Source: Pseudomonas sediminis (lineage in GTDB: Bacteria; Pseudomonadota; Gammaproteobacteria; Pseudomonadales; Pseudomonadaceae). From it: a stretch of DNA of 64,000 nt. The stretch is taken from the NCBI RefSeq assembly GCF_002741105.1, contig NZ_NIQU01000004.1, positions 232,408 to 296,407 of the forward strand. Reading direction: 5' to 3'. The notes under the pieces are model-generated. The model ran no database searches and was not told the DNA's origin. It was given only the letters and a program-made list of their open reading frames with translations. Below are positions 55,547 through 62,519 of this stretch, one piece after another (within the stretch, counting starts at the first letter, position 1; each line of letters starts with the position of its first letter). The translations under genes were made by a program, and so were the position numbers.

Positions 55547-55553
55547 GCCCCCC

Positions 55554-56318
55554 ATGAAGCGTCTTCTTTCCTTACTGCCTCTACTGTTCACGCTGACCTG
55601 CGTGGGCGCGCAAGAGGTGCTGCGCGTCGATTTTCGCGAACGGCCACCGGAGATGCGTGCTGTCGACGGGCTACCCAGCGGCCCGCTGATCAGCGTGCTG
55701 GAAACGGCCGCACACCGTGTCGGGGTAGACCTGCAGTGGCGTGAAGCGCCCTTCCTGCGCAGTCTTGACGACCTGCGCTCCGGACGAGTCGACCTAGTGC
55801 CGCGCGTGCTGCTCACTCAACAGCGCCGCGAGTACATCCATTTCCTGCCCAGCATCGGCAATCAGCAACTGAACGTTCGCTTCGTCGTGCGCCCGGGGGA
55901 AGAGGCCAGACTGAGCCGCTACGAGGATCTGTACGACCTGTCCCTGGGCGTCAAACGCGGTACGGCCTATTTCGAACCTTTCGACAGCGATGACATGCTC
56001 GGTCGCGCCTATGCCAGCGACGATGCGCAACTGGCCGCGATGTTCCGGGCTGGGCGCCTGGACACCATCGCAGTGCTCGACGCCGTACCGATGGAGGCGC
56101 AATTCCAGGCCATGAACTTTCGCGCCTACAGCTACGCGCACTACGCCCACCAGCAGGTACTGGGCAACCACTTCGGCGCATCGCTGAAACGCTACCAGAG
56201 CGACCGGCGCGAACTCTACGACCGCCTTGGCGCTGAGCTGCAACGCATGCGTGAAGAGGGCGAAGTTGCCCTGATCTACCACCGTTATGGCGTTCTGCCG
56301 CCAGACGAGGCGAACTGA
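55554..56318 (+). CDS. Periplasmic substrate-binding-like protein (SBP_bac_3)
   Basis: A 254-residue exported protein with a signal peptide at 1-19 (VGA before QEVLRVD). The body follows the amino-acid-binding (SBP_bac_3) pattern: VDFRERPPEM, LDDLRSGRVDLVPRVLLTQQRREYI (in parts), YDLSLGVKRGTAYFEPF, and FRAGRLDTIAVLD. No permease genes follow, so it is one of the many stand-alone members whose role may be sensing. It lies 54 bases past purK with an inverted repeat in the gap. Confidence 0.83.
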   Translation: MKRLLSLLPLLFTLTCVGAQEVLRVDFRERPPEMRAVDGLPSGPLISVLETAAHRVGVDLQWREAPFLRSLDDLRSGRVDLVPRVLLTQQRREYIHFLPSIGNQQLNVRFVVRPGEEARLSRYEDLYDLSLGVKRGTAYFEPFDSDDMLGRAYASDDAQLAAMFRAGRLDTIAVLDAVPMEAQFQAMNFRAYSYAHYAHQQVLGNHFGASLKRYQSDRRELYDRLGAELQRMREEGEVALIYHRYGVLPPDEAN

Positions 56319-56384
56319 TAGCCCCATTGACTTGTCCCATGCCGAGCCTGCCGCACGAGCGGCACTCATCAAGGAGACACGCCA

Positions 56385-56630
56385 ATGGGCATTATCGGCA
56401 CCATCTTCATCGGCCTGATCGTCGGGTTGATCGCACGTTTTCTCAAACCCGGCGATGACAGCATGGGCTGGATCATGACCATCCTGCTCGGCATCGGTGG
56501 CTCCATCGCCGCTACCTATGGCGGTCAGGCGCTGGGCATCTACCAGGCCGGACAGGCCGCCGGTTTTATCGGCGCAGTGATCGGCGCCATCGTTCTGCTG
56601 GTAATCTACGGCGCGATCAAGAAGGGCTGA
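56385..56630 (+). CDS. GlsB/YeaQ/YmgE-family small membrane protein
   Basis: An 81-residue protein with three Gly-rich hydrophobic helices (GIIGTIFIGLIVGLIARFL at the start). The family is annotated as transglycosylase-associated and tends to be stress-induced, but no activity is established. AAGGAG lies seven bases ahead of the ATG. A hairpin follows at 56643-56664. Confidence 0.9.
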   Translation: MGIIGTIFIGLIVGLIARFLKPGDDSMGWIMTILLGIGGSIAATYGGQALGIYQAGQAAGFIGAVIGAIVLLVIYGAIKKG

Positions 56631-56642
56631 CAAGCCCTGGTC

Positions 56643-56664
56643 AGGAGCCGACTTGTCGGCTCCT
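56643..56664 (+). terminator. Hairpin downstream of the YeaQ-like gene
   Basis: A 10-bp inverted repeat AGGAGCCGAC / GTCGGCTCCT with a 2-base centre, 13 bases past the stop. There is no T run after it, so its strength as a terminator is uncertain. Confidence 0.5.
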
Positions 56665-56682
56665 CGTTAACGCCGCCACGAG

Positions 56683-57231
56683 ATGCCATACCCCATGCGC
56701 CACCTGCTGCTCGCCCTGCTGTTTTGTACCGGCCTGGCCCACGCCGAACTGCCGGAAACCGACTGGCTCGACCTGATGCCACCCGAAGACCGCAAGGCCC
56801 TCGAGGAAATGCCCGAGATCAGCCACGACAGTCCTGAAGGCGATAGCACCTTCTACAACGAGGGCGGCCTGCGCCAGCAGGACAAGGATCTGCCTGCGGT
56901 GATGTACTCCGCCAAGACCGTGCCCGAACTCGACGGCAAGGCCATCCGCCTGGGCGGCTACCCGGTACCGCTGGAGAACGACGAGAAAGGCAACAGCACC
57001 CTGTTCTTCCTGGTGCCCTACCCGGGCGCCTGCATCCACGTGCCACCACCGCCGCCCAACCAGCTGGTACTGGTGCGCTACCCCAAGGGCATCCCACTCG
57101 AGGACATCTACGCCCCACTGTGGGTCAGCGGCGAACTGAAGGTGGAGCAGGTCAGCAACGACCTGGCCGACGCTGCCTACGCCATGGAGGCGGGCGAAGT
57201 GCGTCTGGTAACCGACGAAGACCTCTACTGA
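56683..57231 (+). CDS. DUF3299-family secreted protein
   Basis: A 182-residue exported protein; the signal peptide ends AHA before ELPET (about residue 21). The DUF3299 pattern is present: RLGGYPVPLE, TLFFLVPYPGACIHVPPPPPNQLV (in parts) and the terminal strand. The Cys-His pair in GACIHVPPPP is typical of the family and may bind a metal; the function is unknown. A second ATG 4 codons in (56695) is an alternative start. It is followed 18 bases later by a second exported protein. Confidence 0.82.
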   Translation: MPYPMRHLLLALLFCTGLAHAELPETDWLDLMPPEDRKALEEMPEISHDSPEGDSTFYNEGGLRQQDKDLPAVMYSAKTVPELDGKAIRLGGYPVPLENDEKGNSTLFFLVPYPGACIHVPPPPPNQLVLVRYPKGIPLEDIYAPLWVSGELKVEQVSNDLADAAYAMEAGEVRLVTDEDLY

Positions 57232-57249
57232 TTGCTCTGGAGTCTGCGC

Positions 57250-57717
57250 ATGAAAGCTGCCGCCCTGTTGTTGCTGTGCCTGCTGTCTACCGCCGTACTG
57301 GCTCTGGAGCCCGGCGAACGCCTGGCGCCCTGGACGCTGCTGGATCAGCATGACGTGCCCTATACCCTGAACGACGAGACCCGCATCCTCCTGGTCGCCC
57401 GCGACATGGACGGCGCCAAACTGGTCAACGCTGCCTTGGAAGGCAAGCCCAAGGGTTATCTGGACGAGCGCCACGCGGTCTTCCTCGCCGATATCAGCCG
57501 CATGCCCCGCATCATCGCCACCCTCTTCGCCCTGCCGAAGATGCGCGACTACAACTACCGCGTGCTCCTCGACCACGACGCCCGCATCGCCCCGCGTTAT
57601 CAGGTTGGAGAGGGTGAGGTGCTGTGGTTGCAGTTGGAGGATGGGACGTTGGTGGAGCAGAAGGTGTTCAGGGATGCAAAGGCTTTGGATCAAGCATTGG
57701 CCGCAGAGCGGCACTGA
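57250..57717 (+). CDS. Exported thioredoxin-fold-like protein of unknown function
   Basis: A 155-residue exported protein. The signal peptide covers about 1-20 (VLA before LEPGER). The body has the strand order of a thioredoxin fold (APWTLLDQHDVPYTL, RILLVARDMDGA, YRVLLDHDARIAPRYQ) but no CxxC, so redox activity is unlikely. The start at 57250 is preceded by GGAG; an upstream TTG adds 6 codons. It is convergent with the TPR gene, 10 bases away. Confidence 0.72.
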   Translation: MKAAALLLLCLLSTAVLALEPGERLAPWTLLDQHDVPYTLNDETRILLVARDMDGAKLVNAALEGKPKGYLDERHAVFLADISRMPRIIATLFALPKMRDYNYRVLLDHDARIAPRYQVGEGEVLWLQLEDGTLVEQKVFRDAKALDQALAAERH

Positions 57718-57727
57718 TCGCTGCGCC

Positions 57728-58777
57728 TTACTTTCTCTCCAGCACGCGCGGCGGGATCCTCGCCTGCTTCCGGGCGGCGATCATCTTCTCATGGTACTGG
57801 CCATAGGCTTCCCGGGCCTGTTTTCGCTCTCCCAGCGCCCAGTAGGCATCCGCCAGGTTGAGGTAAGCGACGACCCTGTCCGGGTGTTTGCGGGTGATGT
57901 GCTTCAGCAGTTCCACCGCTTCCGGGTAATAGCCGGCCTGCTCGAACAGAAAGCCCAGGTCGTTCGACCAGCCGACCTTTTGCGGGAAGTAGTATTTCTC
58001 GGCGATGTAGTTGCCGGGCTCGCAGTCGCCATCCTCGTCGCCCGAGAGGAAGTAGCCGACGAGGGTATTCAGCGCTTGTGCGTCACCCACCTTGTAAGCC
58101 TTCAGAGCGGCGTCGAAATTGCTAGCTACCGTCTCTGGCATCAGTTTTTCCGCCATGCTACCCGATGTCTGGCGCGCCAGACGCCACTCCCTCAATACAC
58201 TGAAGACTCGGCTGCCATCGAAGTTAGCAATCGATGTAACGCCAAGGATCTTCTTGTCTATTGAGTAGCTACTCAGGAGCGAATGGTCGCACTCGGTGTT
58301 GTTCTCATTCAGAAGAACTTGGTTCAGATCGAAGGACTTCGCGGTGTCGTCGTATCTAAATCTTAGGTTGAAGTTATAGGCGCCATTACCCTCTTCGCGA
58401 GTGATCAACAGCAGGTAATCTCCTGCCCGGGTAGATGGTGAAAGCAGATCGTAGCGCTCGCCCTGCAGATCAATGGCCGTTATCTTGGCCTGACGCTCGG
58501 CAAGCAGTTTCGCCGAGTAGCCGTCGTAACTATTGGGCGAGTATTCGTTCTCGATACGCTGCAAGGCCTTGCCGGTGTCGAGCACCACCTTGCCTGTGCG
58601 GTCAATGATCAGCAGGCGCTGGGCACCTAAGTCACCCTCTGCGATGCTCAGCTCCTTCAGCGCGGACAGGCCTTCGAAGCGCATCGTTTCGGCGTGGGCC
58701 AGGGCACCGGCCAGCATCAGCAGGGAGGTGAGAGCGAAACGCCACTTGATTGTTCCTGAGATAACGAGGGCTATCAT
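57728..58777 (-). CDS. Exported TPR-like protein, possible orphan T6SS immunity protein
   Basis: A 349-residue protein with an N-terminal signal peptide (about 1-29, ending AHA before ETMRF) and a C-terminal TPR pair (about 265-335: WSNDLGFLFEQAGYYPEAVELLKHI, VVAYLNLADAYWALGERKQAREAY in parts). The middle is beta-rich and unrecognised. It starts 7 bases past the stop of a short relic that looks like the C-terminus of a lost protein, and near a vgrG relic. In T6SS islands that position is taken by the immunity gene, so it may be the surviving immunity protein of a lost periplasmic effector. That role is inference; a general envelope function is possible. Confidence 0.65.
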   Translation of the reverse strand: MIALVISGTIKWRFALTSLLMLAGALAHAETMRFEGLSALKELSIAEGDLGAQRLLIIDRTGKVVLDTGKALQRIENEYSPNSYDGYSAKLLAERQAKITAIDLQGERYDLLSPSTRAGDYLLLITREEGNGAYNFNLRFRYDDTAKSFDLNQVLLNENNTECDHSLLSSYSIDKKILGVTSIANFDGSRVFSVLREWRLARQTSGSMAEKLMPETVASNFDAALKAYKVGDAQALNTLVGYFLSGDEDGDCEPGNYIAEKYYFPQKVGWSNDLGFLFEQAGYYPEAVELLKHITRKHPDRVVAYLNLADAYWALGERKQAREAYGQYHEKMIAARKQARIPPRVLERK

Positions 58778-58783
58778 CTTTAG

Positions 58784-58900
58784 CTATTTTGCCGCTGCAC
58801 TCTGTTCTGGGTTATTGCCTTGAGTGATCAGAGGCCGCAGGCCGCCCCAAGGGTTCTGTAGATCGTAGTCTTGCCGCCCGCCTCGAAGGCAAGGTCGACA
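58784..58900 (-). pseudogene. C-terminal relic of a lost protein, probably a T6SS effector
   Basis: On the minus strand, one frame reads DYDLQNPWGGLRPLITQGNN and on to a stop at 58784, which looks like a genuine protein C-terminus without an N-terminus. A stop in the same frame near 58900 cuts it off from anything upstream. It directly abuts the vgrG relic and directly precedes the TPR gene. Identity unknown. Confidence 0.4.
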
Positions 58901-58914
58901 TGGCTGTCATCCGA

Positions 58915-59199
58915 CTAGTTGTATTCGGTCGGGTGGAAGATGTGCTGGTTGGTGCGGTGTGCGAGGTAGGCGAGCTGCGGCACGATGGCCAGCCGATAGC
59001 GGGTCATGCGCTTGCCGGACTCGCCCTGTTCGACACGATGGATCAGGCCGTGGATACCGTCGCCGTTGGGGCTGAAGGCAAGGAACGCACGCTGGTGCAG
59101 CAGGCTGACCAGGTCGAGGTCCGGCCGTTCGCTGATCAGCTCGACGTCGAAGCGATAGGGCTGGCTGATGGCCTCACACTTGGCGTCAGATGACGCCAA
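58915..59199 (-). pseudogene. vgrG 5' fragment
   Basis: An open frame of 94 codons. Codons from about residue 10 read as the start of a VgrG spike protein: ISQPYRFDVELISERPDLDL, LLHQRAFLAF, then HGLIHRVEQG, YRLAIVPQL and LAHRTNQHIF, followed by a stop where VgrG should continue for 600 residues. The true N-terminal 30 or so residues are also missing; a perfect palindrome sits at that junction (59175-59204). It is a truncated relic rather than a working gene. Confidence 0.75.
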
Positions 59200-59204
59200 G
59201 TGTG
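59175..59204 (-). repeat. Perfect 14-bp-arm palindrome at the vgrG relic junction
   Basis: The arms 59175-59188 and 59191-59204 are exact reverse complements with 2 bases between (core TTGGCGTCA / TGACGCCAA). It lies 64 bases past the immunity-gene stop. It could be the terminator of the effector-immunity operon or a recombination scar; no T run follows. Confidence 0.75.
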
Positions 59205-59267
59205 TTGTGGGTTATTTGTTAAAGAGCATCGCCGCCGCCTGGTAAATAGATCAGTCTCCTTCTGTCT

Positions 59268-59816
59268 CTATTTTGGACTTATGCAACGAGAAATATTTTC
59301 TCTCCCGCCGATATCTGAAAGCCTTTCAATATCAGAATCACTTAATGGTTTGTGTGGGTCACGCTCATCAATGATTATTTCCTCTCCGCCCCATATCCAC
59401 GCATCTCCATTGCTAGCCCACTCTCCGCCACAAAATGAACCGGTTTCCTGCCTGACTACGCACCCGCTGGACATTTCAATAAACACACAATAGGCGCGTT
59501 CATATTCTTCATCAGTGCCTCCACCTTGCAAGAATCCGCGGATAATTTTATTTACCTTTAAGTATTTCTTGCCCCATGAAAAATCGGCATCTTCACTCTC
59601 ATCAAAGTAAGCACTATCTCCTGAAAAGAGTTTCTGAGAGACACCGTTTTTCAGATAAAAAACTTTGCGCCAAGAGCCTTGTTCTGGGCTGGCAAAAACT
59701 ACCTCGCCACTATGAGTTTTAGCTACACTGGAGGCATCTTGCGCACAGGCGTATACGCTGCAAACGGCAAGAAACAAAAATCCCAATGATGTTGGCTTGC
59801 CTAAAATAGTTTTCAC
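59268..59816 (-). CDS. Predicted periplasmic T6SS immunity protein
   Basis: A 182-residue exported protein with a signal peptide at about 1-25 (YACA before QDAS). I recognise no family. The mature part is rich in aromatic residues and Cys (RAYCVFIEMSSGCVVRQ, GSFCGGEW, SRCISPK), which suggests disulfides. It starts 9 bases after the effector gene on the same strand and shares its low GC; both are features of a cognate immunity gene. A periplasmic location suits a cell-wall-targeting effector. Function is inferred from context only. Confidence 0.72.
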   Translation of the reverse strand: MKTILGKPTSLGFLFLAVCSVYACAQDASSVAKTHSGEVVFASPEQGSWRKVFYLKNGVSQKLFSGDSAYFDESEDADFSWGKKYLKVNKIIRGFLQGGGTDEEYERAYCVFIEMSSGCVVRQETGSFCGGEWASNGDAWIWGGEEIIIDERDPHKPLSDSDIERLSDIGGRENISRCISPK

Positions 59817-59825
59817 AAATTTTCC

Positions 59826-62459
59826 TCAAAGGGCGTCTTTTAAATGTTTGTATCTGCTCAGGGCAACACTGCGGCCATTTACTATCGCCATTCTTCGTGT
59901 ACTGCCATAGTCCTCAAGTATTTCAAGCTCGTAAATGGCGTGGCTATCACCCCAGTTCGAAGGGAATCTAGATACATTTGGATTTTTATCGAAGAATCTA
60001 TTTAAGGCCGCTCCAAAGTCTCTACCAACATAGCCGGGGCGGTTGATATGATGATCAAGTGCAGTAGCCTTCCCAAGCGGGGACTTGAGAAATTCCTTGA
60101 GTTTGTGTTCAGAGCCTGTAGGTCTTATCTCTAACACCTCATTTCTCATACGCTTAGAAAAATCTAGAACCTGTTGCTCTTGAAATTTCTCATGAGTAAT
60201 AGCTTTAAGTATTGCACCAAGAGGAGGTGATTCAACCTTCTGTTTCTTGGCGAAAACATCTTCACTGAAACCCTCCCGAATCAGCTTTTTGAGGTCAGTT
60301 CCAGTATATTCATTGCCCCCAGTGAGGGCCGTGTTCTTGTAATACAGCTTTGCCTGCGCCCGAGGTCCTTTGACTATCCATCCGCACGCTTCAAAGAGAG
60401 CGGTATAAAAACTTGGGTGACGCTCTTTAAAGTCAAAAACTTGGATAGGGAATTCTCCGGAACCGGTCGAGTTTATGGTTTTCTGCATGGCTCCGGCTGT
60501 TAGTATTTCACTATCATATGACTGTATAGAGTCTATATTTCCCTCGTTCGGAGACATTGCAATAAAGATTTTTTTCTCTTCCTCGGTGACTATGCCGGCA
60601 GCGACAGACTCATCCCACTTAACGTATTCTTTTAGAGAGATTGATCCTGCATATAAGGGACCATAAATCGTTGCGCTTTGCCCTTTAAAACGCACGCACG
60701 AGAATATCCGGCCAAGTTTGCATCCGCAGTCTGTTATTTTTTCAGAGAAGAACTGGTTTAAGAATCCTGCAGGCTGAATATGCCACGCCTTCCCATCTCC
60801 ATTAATCCCATGCTGCCCCGCCAGCTCTTTCCACCAGCTCAGCTTTTCGATCCGCTGTTTTTCCACTTCCCAAATCGGATTCGGCTTACCAGGCTCTTCC
60901 GCCAGCAACGGATCGAGCTCATCCCATTTACCCTTATTCCAGAACCATTCGCTTTCGTACTTGGTGATCAACTGCCCTAGCACTTGGGCGTGCCAAGGCT
61001 TGGCCAGCGCTGCGCGGATTTCCTTGCTGGTCAGTACGCCATCCTTGTCGCTATCGACGATGTCGTATAAACGGGCAAGCGCCACAATTGGGCCACCATC
61101 GGCCTTGCTGATCTGGGCGCGATAGTTGTGCTGTTCGTCCGTACTCAGCATGCCCCTGGCGTTGAAGGCATAGGTCAGTTTCTCCAAGGGTGTTCCGGTG
61201 TCCTCAACCCATTGGAAATCCAGCCATTCCCAAGGGCTATGCCGGGTCGTGATCAGTTCCTGCTCGGCAAGCCAGCCGTCGATGGAATTGCCGTTTTCGT
61301 CAGCGAACAATCCATCCAGTCGCCACCAGTAGGTTGTGTTGGGTGTGGCGCTACCTTCCACAGTGGTTTTGACTTGAATCTTGTTCGCCGCTGGTAGGCC
61401 ATCCAGCAGCGCCTGGGGAATGATCAGGTCGACGCCGATCTGGCTGCCGTTGTCGCTTAGCTTGGGTGGGTTGCCCGCATTGATGTCATCACGATGGGCA
61501 ATCAATTTACTCGCGCCCTTATAGACCTTGAGCAGGGTTTTCTGATCTGCGGGCAACCGATTGGCCCAGGCGCGGCTCTGCGCGATAAAACCAGGCACAT
61601 CGTCGCAACTGAAGACTTCGAGATGGACGAGAGGATGAGCTGATCCATTGTGATTCTGATAAATCCCAGGGTGGCCAATCAGTTCGCCCGCCTTGATCGA
61701 GATGCCTTCGCCTAGGATGACGAGCGTGCCTGGATCTTTGGGCTCACTCCGAGGGGTCAGAAATTTGGAGGAAACATAGCCAGGTAGATTGCCTTCACCA
61801 TCGGCCGTAAGGGCTGAGCTTGCTGCACCGCTGATGATGCTGACAAGTTTGACAAAACCACCCTCTGCGGCGCTCACCGTGATTTCTGCACCCTTGGAGA
61901 GTTCGGACAATCTAGTGGAGTTGGCGTCAGGGTTAGCACGGACGCCCAAGCCTCCACTTTGGGTATTGACGATATAGCTCTTGGCCTCCCAAAAGGCTGG
62001 TCGTGGCAGATCGAGTTTAGCCTGATAGCTCTCCCAATCCTGTAAATGCATGTACAAGCTGTAGAGAGTCAGACTCGGAGGTATTTGCTCATCAGTTGCG
62101 TCGCCCTCGGCTTTCTTGGGTTGTGGCGGCTGAAGAATGTGTTTGACCAGAACGAATCCTGTGGAAAATAGCGCCCGCTTGACTCTTGGAATTTCATCGG
62201 TGAACTCGCTGATCGGATAGCGCTGGTCGATACGGTAAGCAATCACTTCACCATCGGCGATGCAACGCACACTCGACTGATCGAATACGGCTGCAGTGCC
62301 TTCATCGAAATGTACCCCGCCATGCCACAGGCCATTTTCACCAGTCGGGTAGTAACCGCCCTTGGCCTTGGCCATATGGGTAAGAAGCTGCAGCGGATTG
62401 CTGCTCGTTTCCTTGCTGGGAAAAGGATAAGCCCAATTGATCGGTTTGTTCTCGGCCAT
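59826..62459 (-). CDS. VgrG-linked T6SS effector: M23-like domain, EF-hand, lysozyme-like end
   Basis: An 877-residue protein without a signal peptide, 60 bases downstream of vgrG. Residues 40-285 resemble an M23 (LytM) peptidase: HGGVHFDEG (46-54), CIADGEVIAYR, YMHL (136-139) and VHLEVF (278-283), with an SH3-like insert at about 160-235. Several M23 metal positions deviate (see findings). An EF-hand loop DSDKDGVLTSKE is at 469-480. Residues 495-565 (YESEWFWNKGKWDELDPLL, WWKELAG, HIQPAGF) match a region common in VgrG-linked cell-wall effectors. The C-terminal third has NEG (Glu639) and SYDSEILTAGAMQKT, which recalls lysozyme-like hydrolases with a catalytic Glu. Its base composition drops from about codon 560 on. 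Target: peptidoglycan, by inference. Confidence 0.75.
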   Translation of the reverse strand: MAENKPINWAYPFPSKETSSNPLQLLTHMAKAKGGYYPTGENGLWHGGVHFDEGTAAVFDQSSVRCIADGEVIAYRIDQRYPISEFTDEIPRVKRALFSTGFVLVKHILQPPQPKKAEGDATDEQIPPSLTLYSLYMHLQDWESYQAKLDLPRPAFWEAKSYIVNTQSGGLGVRANPDANSTRLSELSKGAEITVSAAEGGFVKLVSIISGAASSALTADGEGNLPGYVSSKFLTPRSEPKDPGTLVILGEGISIKAGELIGHPGIYQNHNGSAHPLVHLEVFSCDDVPGFIAQSRAWANRLPADQKTLLKVYKGASKLIAHRDDINAGNPPKLSDNGSQIGVDLIIPQALLDGLPAANKIQVKTTVEGSATPNTTYWWRLDGLFADENGNSIDGWLAEQELITTRHSPWEWLDFQWVEDTGTPLEKLTYAFNARGMLSTDEQHNYRAQISKADGGPIVALARLYDIVDSDKDGVLTSKEIRAALAKPWHAQVLGQLITKYESEWFWNKGKWDELDPLLAEEPGKPNPIWEVEKQRIEKLSWWKELAGQHGINGDGKAWHIQPAGFLNQFFSEKITDCGCKLGRIFSCVRFKGQSATIYGPLYAGSISLKEYVKWDESVAAGIVTEEEKKIFIAMSPNEGNIDSIQSYDSEILTAGAMQKTINSTGSGEFPIQVFDFKERHPSFYTALFEACGWIVKGPRAQAKLYYKNTALTGGNEYTGTDLKKLIREGFSEDVFAKKQKVESPPLGAILKAITHEKFQEQQVLDFSKRMRNEVLEIRPTGSEHKLKEFLKSPLGKATALDHHINRPGYVGRDFGAALNRFFDKNPNVSRFPSNWGDSHAIYELEILEDYGSTRRMAIVNGRSVALSRYKHLKDAL

Positions 62460-62519
62460 CTTAAATCCGTCCTTTACCTTGACTGCCGGCTGTCTGGGCG
62501 GCCGGCGTTTATCCCTGTC

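Noticed and set aside
58900..59193. A 97-codon plus-strand frame in the T6SS relic region
   Set aside because: It is antisense to the vgrG fragment, whose VgrG-like sequence on the minus strand is clear.
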